DNA of 64,000 nt, from contig MU832650.1 in assembly GCA_029204225.1 (NCBI GenBank), positions 1-64,000 on the forward strand. Reading direction: 5' to 3'. The position numbers and the translations under genes are program-made. Shown here piece after piece: positions 49,501 through 60,593 of this stretch. The notes below the pieces were generated by a model, which was given only the letters and a program-made list of their open reading frames with translations, was not told where the DNA came from and made no database searches. Positions within the stretch are counted from its first letter, which is position 1, and each line of letters starts with the position of its first letter. The DNA comes from Diphasiastrum complanatum. Taxonomy: Eukaryota > Streptophyta > Lycopodiopsida > Lycopodiales > Lycopodiaceae.

Positions 49501-49536
49501 TGCAGATGCTGGCGGCCCTGGAGAAGGTGCAGCCAT
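42968..49536 (-). CDS. R-R type SANT/MYB transcription factor (SRM1/DIVARICATA-like), two exons
   Basis: Coding exons are 49536-49019 and 43445-42968 on the minus strand: 996 nt, 331 residues plus stop. The donor is CG|GTATAT and the acceptor TGCAG|G; the split Arg codon (residue 173) joins PWTEEEHR to [10 protein letters not shown] in frame. The first SANT repeat is about 34-85 ([28 protein letters not shown]). The second is about 165-213 ([19 protein letters not shown], then SHAQKYF at 205-211). An N-terminal Pro/Ser/Ala-rich region, a Ser-rich linker and a C-terminal Pro/Gln-rich tail ([12 protein letters not shown]) flank them. Two repeats with SHAQKYF in the second mark the DIV/MYBS/SRM1 class of nuclear DNA-binding regulators. 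The start is the first Met of an open N terminus typical of the class. An intron at this place in repeat 2 fits the family. It appears intact. Confidence 0.93.
43502..43556. repeat. (CT)n microsatellite in the MYB intron
   Basis: About 55 bp with one CC interruption. On the coding strand this is a GA run 57-111 bp before the splice acceptor, an unusual place because acceptors are normally preceded by pyrimidines. Confidence 0.95.
44911..45830 (-). pseudogene. Gypsy integrase remnant in the MYB intron
   Basis: 45794-45585 reads [13 protein letters not shown] and [13 protein letters not shown], the eroded integrase core around the second catalytic Asp. 45156-44911 reads [13 protein letters not shown] and [13 protein letters not shown], the integrase C-terminal part. 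Orientation is the same as the MYB gene. Many stops are present. Confidence 0.6.
46521..46605 (+). repeat. tRNA-like SINE fragment with Pol III A and B boxes
   Basis: TGGCTCAATTGG (46529-46540) matches the A box and GGTTCGAGCC (46574-46583) the B box, about 34 bp apart, as in tRNA genes and tRNA-derived SINEs. There is no closed cloverleaf or full acceptor stem that I can draw, so a SINE head is more likely than a tRNA gene. Confidence 0.5.
46690..46914 (+). pseudogene. Gypsy integrase C-terminal fragment in the MYB intron
   Basis: The plus strand reads [20 protein letters not shown], the conserved end of gypsy integrase that precedes a chromodomain or the 3' LTR. Orientation is opposite to the remnant at 44911-45830, so it is a separate insertion or an inversion. 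Confidence 0.55.
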
Positions 49537-50760
49537 CCAACCTAAGATTTTCTTACTTTTTCAAAAGTTGAAACTCGACCCGTTTTCATTCGCTACACGG
49601 AGCTCTTCTTTAAAACAGGTGAATATTTCTCTCTCTCAATAAAAATATTCTATAAGTAGATTCTAGAATAATTTGAAACCCACGTCCACGGAATCAAAAG
49701 CTGGGTTATTTGTACTATAAAAATCACGAAAGAAAAGACATGTAAAAGACAAAGTATCTATAAACACTAGCAACAAGCGCCCATCTCTAGAAATCGAAAG
49801 ATTTGAGTGAAAACGTGACTCTAGAATAGAAAAAGGATACAGATTGCACAAAAACAGAAGGAATAAATGAGATACAAACATTCAAAGAAACTGAAGCAGA
49901 CAGGAGCTCAACAAACCAATGCCTGATTAGAGATTGAAATAGGAAAGGACAGGAAGCCAGATGAATCAAGGGCAAGATTCCGATGTGCATAAATCAGAGA
50001 CATTCGTAACAAACTAGAAATGTGTAAAGAAAGAAGGACCTCTCGTTTTTGTTGAAAGAGCACAAGTCCACGTGAAGAGAAAGAAGAGCAAGCAAGGGCC
50101 ACGAACCCTACTACTTCGAAGCCCACGTGCAAGGAGCTTCATCCAAGGAAGAATTAGCTGCAGCACCCACTCCTGCCAAGCTAAAGGGGGGCCACAAACC
50201 CTCCTCTCTCGATCTCTCACGCTGTCTATGACCCACAACTCCACAAAAACACAAATGGTCAGCTCACCACAGGGAAGCAGCCATATGCGATCAAACCCAC
50301 AAACACCAGCACGTGGGCAGCTGAGAAAACAACACCAATCCAGCAGCGACTTCCCCTCACGCCCATCAAATCGCTCAAAACCTCATCTTGCTGCGCGATC
50401 CATTCTCTCTCTCTCTCTCTCTCAGCTCAAACATCATCTCTCTCTCTCTCTCTCTCTCTCCCCCATCTCCCCCATGTTCGTGCTTAGCGACACTAAGTTT
50501 GGCCGCTGGATGCTAGCCACGCCTCAAAGTGACACGTGTAGTCTGCTAAGCAAGTAATTTATGACACGTGCACAAAATCCAATGGCACAAGGAGCTATCC
50601 AACGGTGGCGGACTTACTCCCTTAGCGTTCCAATCTAGGTTCAATAGGAGCACAGGACTTTAAGCCCCCCACCGTTCGATCTTCTCAGATACACTCACAT
50701 ATTGCCACGTTTCTAACGACAAACATTGACACGTGTTTCTACAAGTAGTAAGGCGTCGTG
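49537..50760 (-). promoter_or_regulatory. 5' region of the MYB gene with six CACGTG boxes and CT tracts
   Basis: Perfect G-boxes occur at 50069, 50124, 50310, 50533, 50565 and 50730, about 0.5-1.2 kb ahead of the start codon. CT runs at 50404-50423 and 50436-50460 (GA on the coding strand) are common in plant 5' untranslated regions. G-boxes are bound by bZIP and bHLH factors and form the core of ABA-response elements. The transcription start is not determined, so some boxes could be transcribed leader. Confidence 0.5.
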
Positions 50761-52290
50761 GAGAGCATCCAAGTGGGCGGGCCGAAAGGGCCTAGTGTTA
50801 ATAAGAGGGGAACGAACTACCAAATCGGATAAGCTGCTTTCTTATCCCTTAGACCGAACCTAGGCCGAGCCTGAGCCTAGCCTAGCCACCAACCTCAATC
50901 ATTGAATAGGGCCTGTGAATAAAAAATTTGTCCCTTAAATTTCTTTTTAATGCATAAAGGAATGGTTTTTTTAGTGACCTTTTGTGAATGGTAAGTGTAA
51001 CTTCTTTAGTAATAGTGAAGCTTACCATCGACAAGGAGCTCGTCGTAACTTTTTTGCTAACTCTTACCACTATTCGAGATTAGTAACGTCACGAGAAAGA
51101 CCACTTCACATACATAAAAATTGAGTCCAAAAATGCAAATATGACAATTCCGTGATTGAGTTTGGACTCGGCTAGGCTCGCCTCAACCAATTGGAGCCTT
51201 ACGTTAGGAGAAACTTAGCCTACGAGATAATAAAGGAGAAACTTAGCCTACGAGATAATAAAGCATCTTATTTGTTTTGCACTGTTTCCCAGAGGCTTAA
51301 TGGCACCAAAGACTTTGCGCCCATTTAGTTGAACCACCTTCTCGCAGAGGTCTCTAGAACGGCCATTCCCTTACTAAAAGAACGAGCAAAAATGTTACTC
51401 TTACTCGGCAAGATTGTAAAATGTGTTGTAACAAATTTTTGGGCATCATTGTTAGCCATATTTAATTTAGCTAATCACTAGTACGCCTACCCGCCCATTG
51501 GCAGGCGGGCAAATTCAAAATATAAAAAAAGAAACTAGAAAGGTACAAAGGCCTCCATCCATACCTTTTTTTGATATGTGGCTTAGGTAGTATGCAATTT
51601 GAAATTGTGCCCATAAAAGCATAGGCTTGAATGTCAATCAATGTGCAAGTCTTGGAATGTTGTGCTCCTTGGCTTGTGGCCTTATACATAGATTAGATAT
51701 TATGCTCATTGAAATAGCTATATGTAGGCTAGCAAAAAAAATGCCTTCATGGTTGATTTTTTTCTCACCTTACGGTTCTCATTTTCATATAACTCTTGTA
51801 AATGGGTAGGGACGTGACAAGATTAATGAATGACATAGTTAAAAGTGTATCAAATAACTTCAATACTGCAAAGTCAAAAACCTTTAATAAGTGTTGATGA
51901 TAGCACACTCAAATTTAGCTAGTATTAGATTGATTAAGACAAACTCAAATTTAGCTAGTATTAGATTGATTAAGTCAAACTCATGAGGTAAATTAAAAAA
52001 TCAATAACAACTTTCATGATGACTTCATGTACAAGATCATCAATACACATCTCAAATCTCAAAGTTCTCACATTGTTCAAGAAATTTTTCAGCTTATTAA
52101 CCTTTTCAAAATCAAGATTATTCTTTGTCACAATTTACATATCAAATTCATTATTAATATTCAATGTTCATGCTCTCATGATCATAATTTCAAGTTCTAG
52201 CATTTTCAATCAAAACTGTGATTTCAATTTCAAAAATGTGGTCACAATTTTACAATTTGATATTCACAACTCTCACAAATTGCCATTTGC
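50761..52290. other. Unassigned stretch with short tandem duplications
   Basis: No gene. GGAGAAACTTAGCCTACGAG is part of a roughly 30-bp direct duplication at 51205-51262. A 38-bp duplication around AAATTTAGCTAGTATTAGAT lies at 51906-51982. 52020-52290 is rich in TTCAA/TCAA words. Confidence 0.45.
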
Positions 52291-52779
52291 ATGACATTCA
52301 AATCGTACATATCTACCAAGTTTAAGGCTTATTGTGATGAGCATGGGATCAAGAGGGAGTATACAACACCACGGACCCCACAACAAAATGGAGTGGCTGA
52401 GAGGAAGAATAGGACTTTATGTGAAAGTGCCAAAGCCATGAGGTTAAGTGCAAAACTTGATAAGCCATTTTGGGATCAAGCTTTGTTGTGTGCTAATTTC
52501 TTGTGCAGTAGGTGGTCGAGTGCTATTTTGGATGGAAGGACACCTTTTGAGATGCTATTTAAGAGGAGGCCGAGTGTCAACTTTCTTAAAACTTTTGGAT
52601 GCACATGCTATGTTAACATAACTCTTGATGATAGGACCAAGGAGGATTCGTCTTCAAGGAAAGGTATATTTGTTGGATATAGTGAGGTGAGTAAAGCCTA
52701 CAAGGTTTACATTCCTTTTACTAATAAGGTGATATTGGTAGAGATGTCATTTTTTATGAGGGTTGCTCTATACTTATGA
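52291..52779 (+). pseudogene. Ty1/copia integrase fragment
   Basis: An open stretch of 162 codons: FKAYCDEHGIKREYTTPRTP, QQNGVAERKNRTLCE (catalytic Glu), then PFEMLFKRRPSVNFLKTFGC and KGIFVGYSE. This is the second half of a copia integrase. The first catalytic residues and all flanking domains are gone. Confidence 0.8.
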
Positions 52780-53464
52780 ATGAATGTATTGCCTTGCATA
52801 TACTCTTGGGTGTCCAAATCCCGGTTTTCTACAATACATTTTCATTGCTCTATACAATCACTACATTAGGCTCTCCCTTTGCCTACTAAGGGATTGCAAA
52901 ACAAAGCTTTCGAAAAGGTGAGTCCATGCTTCTAATTCATCTTATGTTAAAATTGTGATTATCCTCAAGTATAGGAGTTCCAAATAGTATGGTAACTAAA
53001 CTACTTAATGTGATCGATGCTTACGAATGCTTGTAAAACCAAGAAAGGAAGCCATTGACAAAAAAGTTTGGCCTCTTGCTAACGCTTACTAGACATCGAT
53101 ACTTTTCCATTCAACGCTTTACTATTAACTTGAGATTATTGCTCTTTAATCATAATGCTAGTAGGGTTTGTGGCTTAACGAAGTGGAAGAGACGAACATG
53201 ACTACCTCTCAAGAAGAGTCTACTACACGGATTCAAGTATGACATTGTGCAAATCCCAACTACTTATGCTACCTTTTGAGTGATGGATTGGACATTAATA
53301 AATTTGTACACATTTGAGTTAAGCTAGAACCTATGTTAACGCAATTACGAGTATAGTGGGGTTATTGTGGGACTGGAAAGCATGGATATGCTCAGTATTT
53401 ACCACACTCGTATAAGGCTAAACTATTAGTCTTATGGGTCAGAATGGTATGGAATTACCCTGAT
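52780..53464. other. Unassigned spacer between copia fragments
   Basis: No coding or repeat feature recognised. Confidence 0.35.
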
Positions 53465-53640
53465 TGTTGGAAATTAAGTCCATAGTTGTGTCCTTGGTGA
53501 ATCACTAATTTCTATTTCAAGATTCTTCCTGCACGTTTATTGATCGTTGATCTAGGGCCAAGTGAAACCAACTTTGGTTCTATGTATGCTCATCTGATAC
53601 CTGTAAGAATCATAACTTAGACAACCAAAAAACAAAACAT

Positions 53641-56130
53641 GTATTGGATCTCGTACATAGTGATTCTTGTGGTCCAATGCCAACTCCGTCCTTAGGAGAT
53701 GCAGTCTATTTTATCACTTTCATAGATGATTATTCTAGATGGTCTACGGTCATATTCATTAAGCACAAATCTGAAGCCTTTGAATGCTTCAAGAGATTCA
53801 GGGCCATGGCTGAGACACAAACGTCTACAAAAGTGAAAGCACTCCGAACTGATGGTGGTAGCAAATACCTCTCTAACGAGATGTCCGACTACATGGCTGA
53901 ACATGGTATTAGAAGACAATTTACCACTTCCTATTCATCTCAACAGAATGGGATTGTAGAAAGAAAGAACCGAATTCTTCTCAACTCAACCAGATCCATG
54001 CTACATCAATCACATCTACCTGTGAAGTTTTGGGCAGAAGCTATTGCCATAGCCTGTTACTTACAGAACACATCCAGCACCAAAACCGTCAACAACAAAA
54101 CTCCTTATGAAATTTGGCATGGACACAAGCCTAGTGTCAGCCATTTAAAAATCTTTGGTTGTATATGATTTGTTCACATTCCTAAACAGCTTAGGAAGAA
54201 GCTGGATTATAAGACAAATAAATGTATTTTCATTGGCTATCCTGATGAACATAAAGCTTACAAAGTTTATGATCCATCCACCAATGTAGTATTTGTCTCT
54301 AGGGATGTAATCTTTCAAGAGCATACATACTATCATTTCAAACAATCACCGATAAATGATGCTATGTCATTTCATCCTATTTTACGTAGCAGGGATTCTT
54401 CCAAAGTTGATTTTCCTTCTACGAAATCTGCAGCTACAGCTACAGAAGCCGAACAACCGACAGATCCTGTTTCCAGACTGGACCAAGCTAGCTCGAGCAG
54501 ATCTGGAGAAATTCAAGAAGAAGCATCTTCGCATCTTGGTCAACCAAACGTCTGCAGATCCTCATGGACTCGGACAGTTCCTGAGAGGTATACATCTCAA
54601 TCATTTTGGACTTCATCAGAAGAACCAGAGACCCTAGCCGAAGCAATTAACTCCAAGGATGTTGTGAAGTGGCAAGAAGCTATGGAAAGCGAGTACAACT
54701 CGCTTTTGACGAACCAGACCTGAAAATTGGTTGACTTTCCCACTCACAAGAGAGTTATCGACAACAAAGTGGATCTTCAAGAAAAAGATCAAATCTGATG
54801 GTTCCATTGCTAAATGGAAAGCACGGCTGGTGGCTAAAGGATTCACTCAAGTCCAAGGAGTGAATTATCAAGATATTTTCAATCCTGTCATCAAGATGCA
54901 GTCAATCAAGACTCCGATTGCATTAGTAGCCACAAAAGACCTCGAAATGCACCAAATGGATGTCAAGACAACATTTCTCAATGGAAACGTCGAAGAAGAG
55001 CTGTATACCTTCTAACTGGAAGGATTTGAAGTCAAAGGCCAAGAGCACAAAGTGTGCAAGCTGCACAAAGCAATCTACGATCTCAAACAGGTCGCAAGAG
55101 CATGGTTTGATAGAATCAACTCTTATCTCATTCAATTGGGATTTGCAAATAACTCAGTTGATTCTAATGTTTATTCAAAGCATATAGGCGCCAATTCAGT
55201 TCACATAGCTCTTTACGTAGGTGATGCGTTTATTTTGTCTAACAGTCTTTGCTAGGAATTCACATTACTAGAAATAATTCTCAGAAGAAGATCTATCTTA
55301 GCCAGCAGGCATATCTAAAAGGCATTTTAGAAAAAATTCATATGTCTGATTGCAAACCAATTGATACTCCAGTGGATCCAAGTATAGTGTTGACTAAACC
55401 TACTTGTGTTGATTCTGATATTGAAGTACTCGACATAGCAAAGTACCCTTATCATTCACTCATAGGATCTTTGATGTATGCAATGTTGTGTAGTAGACCA
55501 GACCTGACATACACTGTTAGGAGGTTAAGTCAATTCATGTCTAATCCTAGGATCTCTCATTGGAAAGCATTAAAGAGAATGATGAGATATATTCAAGGAA
55601 GTTTAGATCACATTTTATGTTATGAGGGAAATGTTATCGACTCACTCATCATGCGAGACTACTCCGACTCATATTGGGGAGGAACATTCTCTACCAGAAA
55701 ATCTACCTCCGGGTTTTGTCTCTATTTGGCAAGGGGACCAATTTCGTGGACTCAAGGAAGTAGAAATAAGCTGCGCTTTCTTTGACAAAGACAGAGTACA
55801 TCGCAACATCTCAAGATTTAAAAAGAAGTTGTATGGATCGGGTTATTACTTCACAACTTACATCACACTTAGTTCAATGCTACCACCATTCTGTGTGATA
55901 ACTTGAGCTATATTTAACTATCACTGAATCCCAGATTTCATAGCAAATCCAAGCACATAGAAATTCAGTATCATTTCATTCGAGAGAGTTTTTTCAGGGC
56001 AAATGATCCTTCAATATTGTTCCACAATAGAAATGGTCGTAGACATCTTCACCAAAGCACTTCGCAAGATCAAGCATCAGAAGTTCTTCGACATGCTGAA
56101 CCTAACGAAGATACCAAGGCACCAACCGTG
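53641..56130 (+). pseudogene. Ty1/copia integrase-reverse transcriptase-RNase H, broken
   Basis: Integrase (53644-54168): LVHSDSCGPM, LRTDGGSKYL, GIVERKNRI give D, D and E; a stop at 54168 is followed by further open sequence to 54723. Reverse transcriptase (54731-55255): TKWIFKKKIKSDGS, HQMDVKTTFLNG, with the catalytic YVDD changed to YVGD, so one metal-binding Asp is lost. Next come LGIHITRN and SLIGSLMYA (55249-55785), then RNase H pieces YSDSYWGG and SKHIEIQYHF with IFTKAL near 56060. There are at least four stops or frameshifts. Confidence 0.85.
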
Positions 56131-56464
56131 ACCTTAAGGGGGACTATTGGAAATTAAGTCCACAGTTGTCTCCTTGGTGAATAACTAATTTCTATTTCAA
56201 GATTCTTCCTGCATGTTTATTGATCGTTGGTCTAGGGTCAGGTGAAACCAACTTCGGTTCTACGTCTGCTCATCTAATACCTGCAGGAATCATAACTTAG
56301 ACAACCAAATTATCTGAAGAACGTCTACAATAGACTTCCGGCTGACCTCCAACAAAGGGTAACAACCAATCCTATCATATTTTAAGTTCAGATGTTAAGT
56401 TCAATAATTTGAAGATCATTGAAGACTTGACCATGTTCAAGAACTTCTACGAATTAGCATTTAG

Positions 56465-56580
56465 AACAACTCTGTAGAAATAAAGTAAGTGTAGCAACAG
56501 TCTGCAGAAATACACTAAGTGTCGCAACAGTCTATAGAAATACACTAGGTGTCACAACAGTCTGTAGAAATGAAATATGT
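56465..56580. repeat. Four tandem copies of a 30-bp unit
   Basis: AACAGTCTGCAGAAATACAC-type units start at 56465, 56496, 56526 and 56556 with a few substitutions; the last is partial. They lie inside or just after the copia 3' LTR. Confidence 0.85.
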
Positions 56581-56751
56581 TTTTTACAGTGTCGACTTTT
56601 TTGCATTTTTTTGAAATGCAATAGTGTCGGTTTTTTTGCATTTCCCCGAAATGTGACACTTCAACATAGTTCAACAGTGTAGTGGGTTTCTTTCCTTGCC
56701 TAACCTGAATCCAAGATCTAGTCAATCTAGCATCATAGAGACGGAGTTAGT

Positions 56752-56899
56752 TGTCACGCGTAGGTTCGTTCCCATGAGAGCGATAGTTTAGTTCAGATTT
56801 CAGCATGAATGGAAGATCTAAATCTAACTCTACATCCATTAACCCTACTCATTAACACTAAGATCCATTAACACTACGATCCACAACAAAGATAGCTTA

Positions 56900-56997
<98 letters not shown>

Positions 56998-57496
56998 AAA
57001 AGTATAATAACACTCAATTCCAATAACATTCAAATTCAATAATTAGCAAAAATCCAAAGAAAGCATGAGAGATGGAGAAGGAAAGAAGAAGAGCAAGGAC
57101 ATTCATCAATCCATTTCTGAAGATAACCAATCTCCTTTATTTAAATGAGGAAATGAACATGAGGAGCAACTCGAGTTGGTCCCTTCTTATAGTAGAGAGG
57201 AGGACCCTGGCCTCTGAATCCTATTGGTCCAGTCTTGCCTCTCTTTTTATTCAAATTTAAAAAAGTGTGGGAACCATCAAAATTGGAGGGAAACCCAACT
57301 TTATTCACTAACTTGACATTGAGGCCCTGCGACATTAAAAGTCCCGCAAAAAGGCCTAAAGTCCTTTTATTGACTTTTAATTAATCAATCAAATAGCTAT
57401 GTGATCATCAGGTTGGACTTACACACGTAGGGTGCCAAATCCCTCTCACTTATTAACTAGGTCAGGGTTGTCTTGGGATCCGTAAACCCTCCAACA
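56752..57496 (-). repeat. Probable 3' LTR of a second LTR element
   Basis: In minus orientation it begins TGTTGGAGGGTTTACGG directly after a purine tract GGTGGGGGATAC (57497-57508). It has a CCAAT-like word, a TATA-like CTACTATAAGAAGG near 57185-57198, and an AATAAA near 57138. A plausible end is ...ACGCGTGACA at 56752. A GA microsatellite (56905-56994) sits in its downstream part. No second copy exists in the window, so the ends are inferred. Confidence 0.5.
56905..56994. repeat. (CT)n microsatellite
   Basis: About 90 bp with a few interruptions (TACC, TTTC). Confidence 0.95.
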
Positions 57497-57546
57497 GTAT
57501 CCCCCACCAAAACTGGTGGCGGTCCCATGACACTTGCAATATGTAG

Positions 57547-58872
57547 TTATTGGAGACTTTTATTGGCTTCATGTCGAATCTTGATTAAATGGTACTGCAC
57601 CTTCTCCATAAAGTCGAGGCGTATAGTATTAAAATCCAAATTGTGTAGCAGAAAACAACGGTGGGCTCCGACAATCCACTTGGAGGTTGTCCATGATGTG
57701 AAGCGTGATTCCCATGAGCCTCCCATCATTGCCGCACAAAAATATAAACAAGCAACCGACAGCTGATCTTTGATTTGCTTTGAGGCCATCAACTTATTTT
57801 GATCGAATGTCAGAGGAGGGAGACAATCGTCCCATCTGGTTGCCACTGACGCCAACAGAGTTAGATCTTTAGCAAACATTGCCGATTGTTGCACCGTTGG
57901 ATCTGGAGAGTGGACATATTCTCTCTGATAGGCTTGTAAGGCACGGTGGAGATCCACTGAGATTGTCCAGTTGTAGGGCTAATGGATGATTGGCCAATTG
58001 GACGTATGGATGGTGATCTTGTCCATAGCCAGCCCCAAATCTTTCCATTTATTTCTTCGTGGCATTGGCACGTAATAGAGATCTACCCGCAATTGGCGAG
58101 GGCTGGCGACATAACTCCTAATTGATTCTGGAGTTTTTTCAAAAACAATGATTCTCCATGCCGGCTGCTCTCCCAATGCAGGTATTTTATCCAGCTCTTT
58201 GTCGGCCTCTATCTCAAAGGTCTTAAACTTCAGAACCCATCTACCACGCGAGGACTCATGCGGATGTTGCTTTAAGAAGGTCTGGATCTGGTCCTTGACG
58301 TGGATGGGCCTTCTGAATAGAGGTGTGGTCCTTGATGAGGATGGACCTGCTTGTACTGCCGGTAAGATTGGCGGTTGTTCAACTATATCTAGAGCTCCCC
58401 CCTGGTCCATGCTCGAATCTACCCCTGTATCCATTGGTACAGCTTCTTGGCGCGGAGGGGAGAATTGCGGCATGACCGGTACGAGGATTTGTCGTCTAGC
58501 TTCCAACACTTGAGCGGCTGCTTTTCCATAGGCGGTGATGGTCTCTTTAGCCTTTGCCAACTCGGTTGAAACTGCTCCTTTGAACCTGTCAAAGCAGCCT
58601 TGAAATCCCTGAAGGGCCACTTTGTATGTCTTCACTTTCTTGAACAGATACGCAATCTCTGTCGGTGTGACCGGATGATCTGGTATTTGTGTTTGAAGAT
58701 ACGCATCACGTTCAAGGGTGGTTTTGCTGATTCTGACGAATCCCCAAGATACTCGGATAGAGCAACAAGAGCACCTCTCACCTAAGACCGAGGAGGTCTC
58801 TGAGAAGACGAGACGAATGAAGACTGAGAGCCGAGAAATGCTAGTTAGTAATAACAAGCCATAACTGTCCAT
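57547..58872 (-). CDS. Unrecognised ORF just before a 3' LTR (about 440 codons, one stop)
   Basis: The frame from 58872 runs 297 codons to an amber (57979-57981) and continues in the same frame to 57547, about 440 codons in all. Visible parts: an N-terminal stretch of poor character; a helical, charged segment (about residues 65-120; FKKVKTYKVALQGF, STELAKAKETITAYG) that could be a coiled coil; a Pro/Ser linker (VPVMPQFSPP, AVQAGPSSSRT); and a basic globular-looking part (RGRWVLKFKTFEIEADKEL, RQLRVDLYYVPMPRRNKW). After the amber comes a further helical region with several Trp and Cys. I do not recognise it. It has the sense of the adjoining purine tract and LTR, so it may be an extra, env-like or nonautonomous-element ORF. 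It stops at a gypsy gag at 58880. Confidence 0.5.
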
Positions 58873-58884
58873 ACGAGATCATAT

Positions 58885-59650
58885 CCCCTGTAGCTGAACA
58901 ACTTAGACGTCATAGGTTCTACCGAATGCGGGCCCAGATACACGAGCCATCCACAAACCCATTCGAGGGACAAGAACCTGATAGAGCTGAGTCCTCACGC
59001 GCACAACCCCAATTTTATGGTGTTAAACCCTCACAGGCCAGAACCAACCTTAATGGAGTCTCCGCTACCCACAATGCTCATCATGAGAGTCGTACACCCA
59101 AGCTAGATCTACCAAAGTTTGACGGTAGTTCGGACCATCAAAGATTTTTGCAAATCTTTGAGAATGCATGTGATGTGTATGGCGAAACATCTCCCGATGC
59201 TGTGGTCCAACTGTTTGCGATGACCATGATCGCTAAAGCACGTGATTGGTTTTTCAACCTTGATCATGAAGATAAGACAGACTGGTCAATCTTGAAAGGG
59301 TCCTTTATCAAGCGTTTTAAGCCCTTTCGCTTGATCGAGAGTCCTCTTGTCAAATTGAGTAACATCAAGATGGCAAAGGATAAATGTGTACGAGACTATA
59401 TCGAGCATTTCAAACGCCTCAAAAGTCAAGTACAGGAACAGCCCTCTGAACACATGCTCATCATCTGGTTTTTAGTCAGCCTTTCAAGATGGATTAGACG
59501 GGAGCTTAAAAAAATAGAGAAACTCACCAATGAGTTTCAAACTACCCTGAAGTCTATCCAAAGCAGTATGCTTGGTCAGCCAAACACTGCACAGATACCT
59601 TATAGACGAAAACCAATATGGTGCCCACACTGCCGGGCTACGCATACCGG
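58885..59650 (+). pseudogene. Ty3/gypsy gag fragment
   Basis: From about 58885 an open frame passes through Met at 58926: PKLDLPKFDGSSDHQRFLQI, AKARDWFFNL, VRDYIEHFKRLKSQV (capsid domain), then LTNEFQTTLKSIQSS and IWCPHCRATHTG. The last part is nearly the same as the remnant at 21300-21450. Between the capsid and this tail some sequence appears to be missing. It breaks at about 59650, where unrelated leader-like DNA begins. Confidence 0.78.
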
Positions 59651-60501
59651 TAATGTTTTAGATTTAAGCCAAATCTTCATCAAAAAAATGTGATTTTGAG
59701 TGCAGATCCACACAAAATTGACTTATACTGGGATCTAGCAACTTTCAGAAGTCATCATTACAGAAAATGAGGCTTAAAAACTCTGATTTTCTATTACAAG
59801 GCTACTTCATGCAAAAATGCACAAAAAGTGCAAAAAAATTGCCCAAATCTCCACCAAATGAACTAGGAATAGTTCCAAATTGCTAGTAGCAGTATCGGTA
59901 AACTTTTGACAGCACAAAATGTTCCCCACAAGTTGATTGAGCAAGTTTTTGATCGAAACTTCTTGTAAACTTGTATTTTTCCACAAAAACTGGGAAGTAT
60001 TGTTAAATCTCCCCACTCAACAAATTTTCAATCTGTCTGATACTACCCTGGCCTTTCCGATGCCTCCAGGACTGTGTCTTCATTTCCTACTGATGATTCT
60101 GAGCTCCAAAACCTGCAAAATACTCCAAGGAAGGATTTCTTCCGATTTTTGCCTCTCCAAGCTTTCACCTCTTGTGAAGGACTTTCTCACTTCATTGCGG
60201 AGCCTATGACAAGCTGTATCCACTGATCAGGGATGCATGACTATCAGGCTCTGATACCATGTCAATAATCTGATGAGCACTATCAATCAATCACCATAAG
60301 CAATCACCAGGAGAAGAGGAAGAAACACCATTACACTGTATCACACTAACTAAAAAAGAGTACAATGGTAACCCTGAAATAGAGAAAGAGAGAAACAACT
60401 AGGAGTTGACTACTAAACTAGCCTACAACTAATTACAACTGGTAACAACTGGCAACAGTAAAGTAAACAGTAAACCGTAAGTTTATCATTGCTTTCTAAC
60501 A
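59651..60501 (-). mobile_element. 5' end of a short-LTR retroelement (LTR, primer site, leader)
   Basis: In minus orientation a 242-bp LTR (60260-60501; TGTTAGAAAG...TTATTGACA) is followed at once by TGGTATCAGAGCC (60247-60259) and about 600 bp of leader-like sequence without clear coding content. Neither gag nor a 3' LTR is present. The short LTR could belong to a copia or a TRIM/LARD-type element. Confidence 0.65.
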
Positions 60502-60593
60502 AGAGTTGCCAAGTCCCTCTAGTTCCTAGCCGTACCATTGAATTCAAAGCAACTAAGACTGCCTTCAAACTTTGAAGTCTACCCATTGTTAAT

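Larger units (their letters stand above)
53465..56700 (+). mobile_element. Ty1/copia element, 5'-deleted, with diverged LTR pieces
   Basis: A partial 5' LTR (53465-53629) begins TGTTGGAAATTAAGTCC and matches the 3' LTR start at 56145 (TATTGGAAATTAAG) with about 14 differences in 163 bp. After 53630 the sequence jumps straight to integrase. Coding remnants run 53640-56130, then a purine tract (AAGGGGGAC, 56137-56144). The far end of the 3' LTR is not fixed; 56700 is approximate. The rest of the 5' LTR, the leader, gag and protease are deleted. Confidence 0.8.

Noticed and set aside
50072-50557. 161-codon plus-strand frame upstream of the MYB gene
   Set aside because: Low-complexity composition driven by CT tracts and G-box rich DNA; no domain and no conserved context.
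57547-58872. Plant pararetrovirus gene
   Set aside because: No movement protein, coat or reverse-transcriptase motif is visible, and the adjoining purine tract and LTR fit a retrotransposon better.
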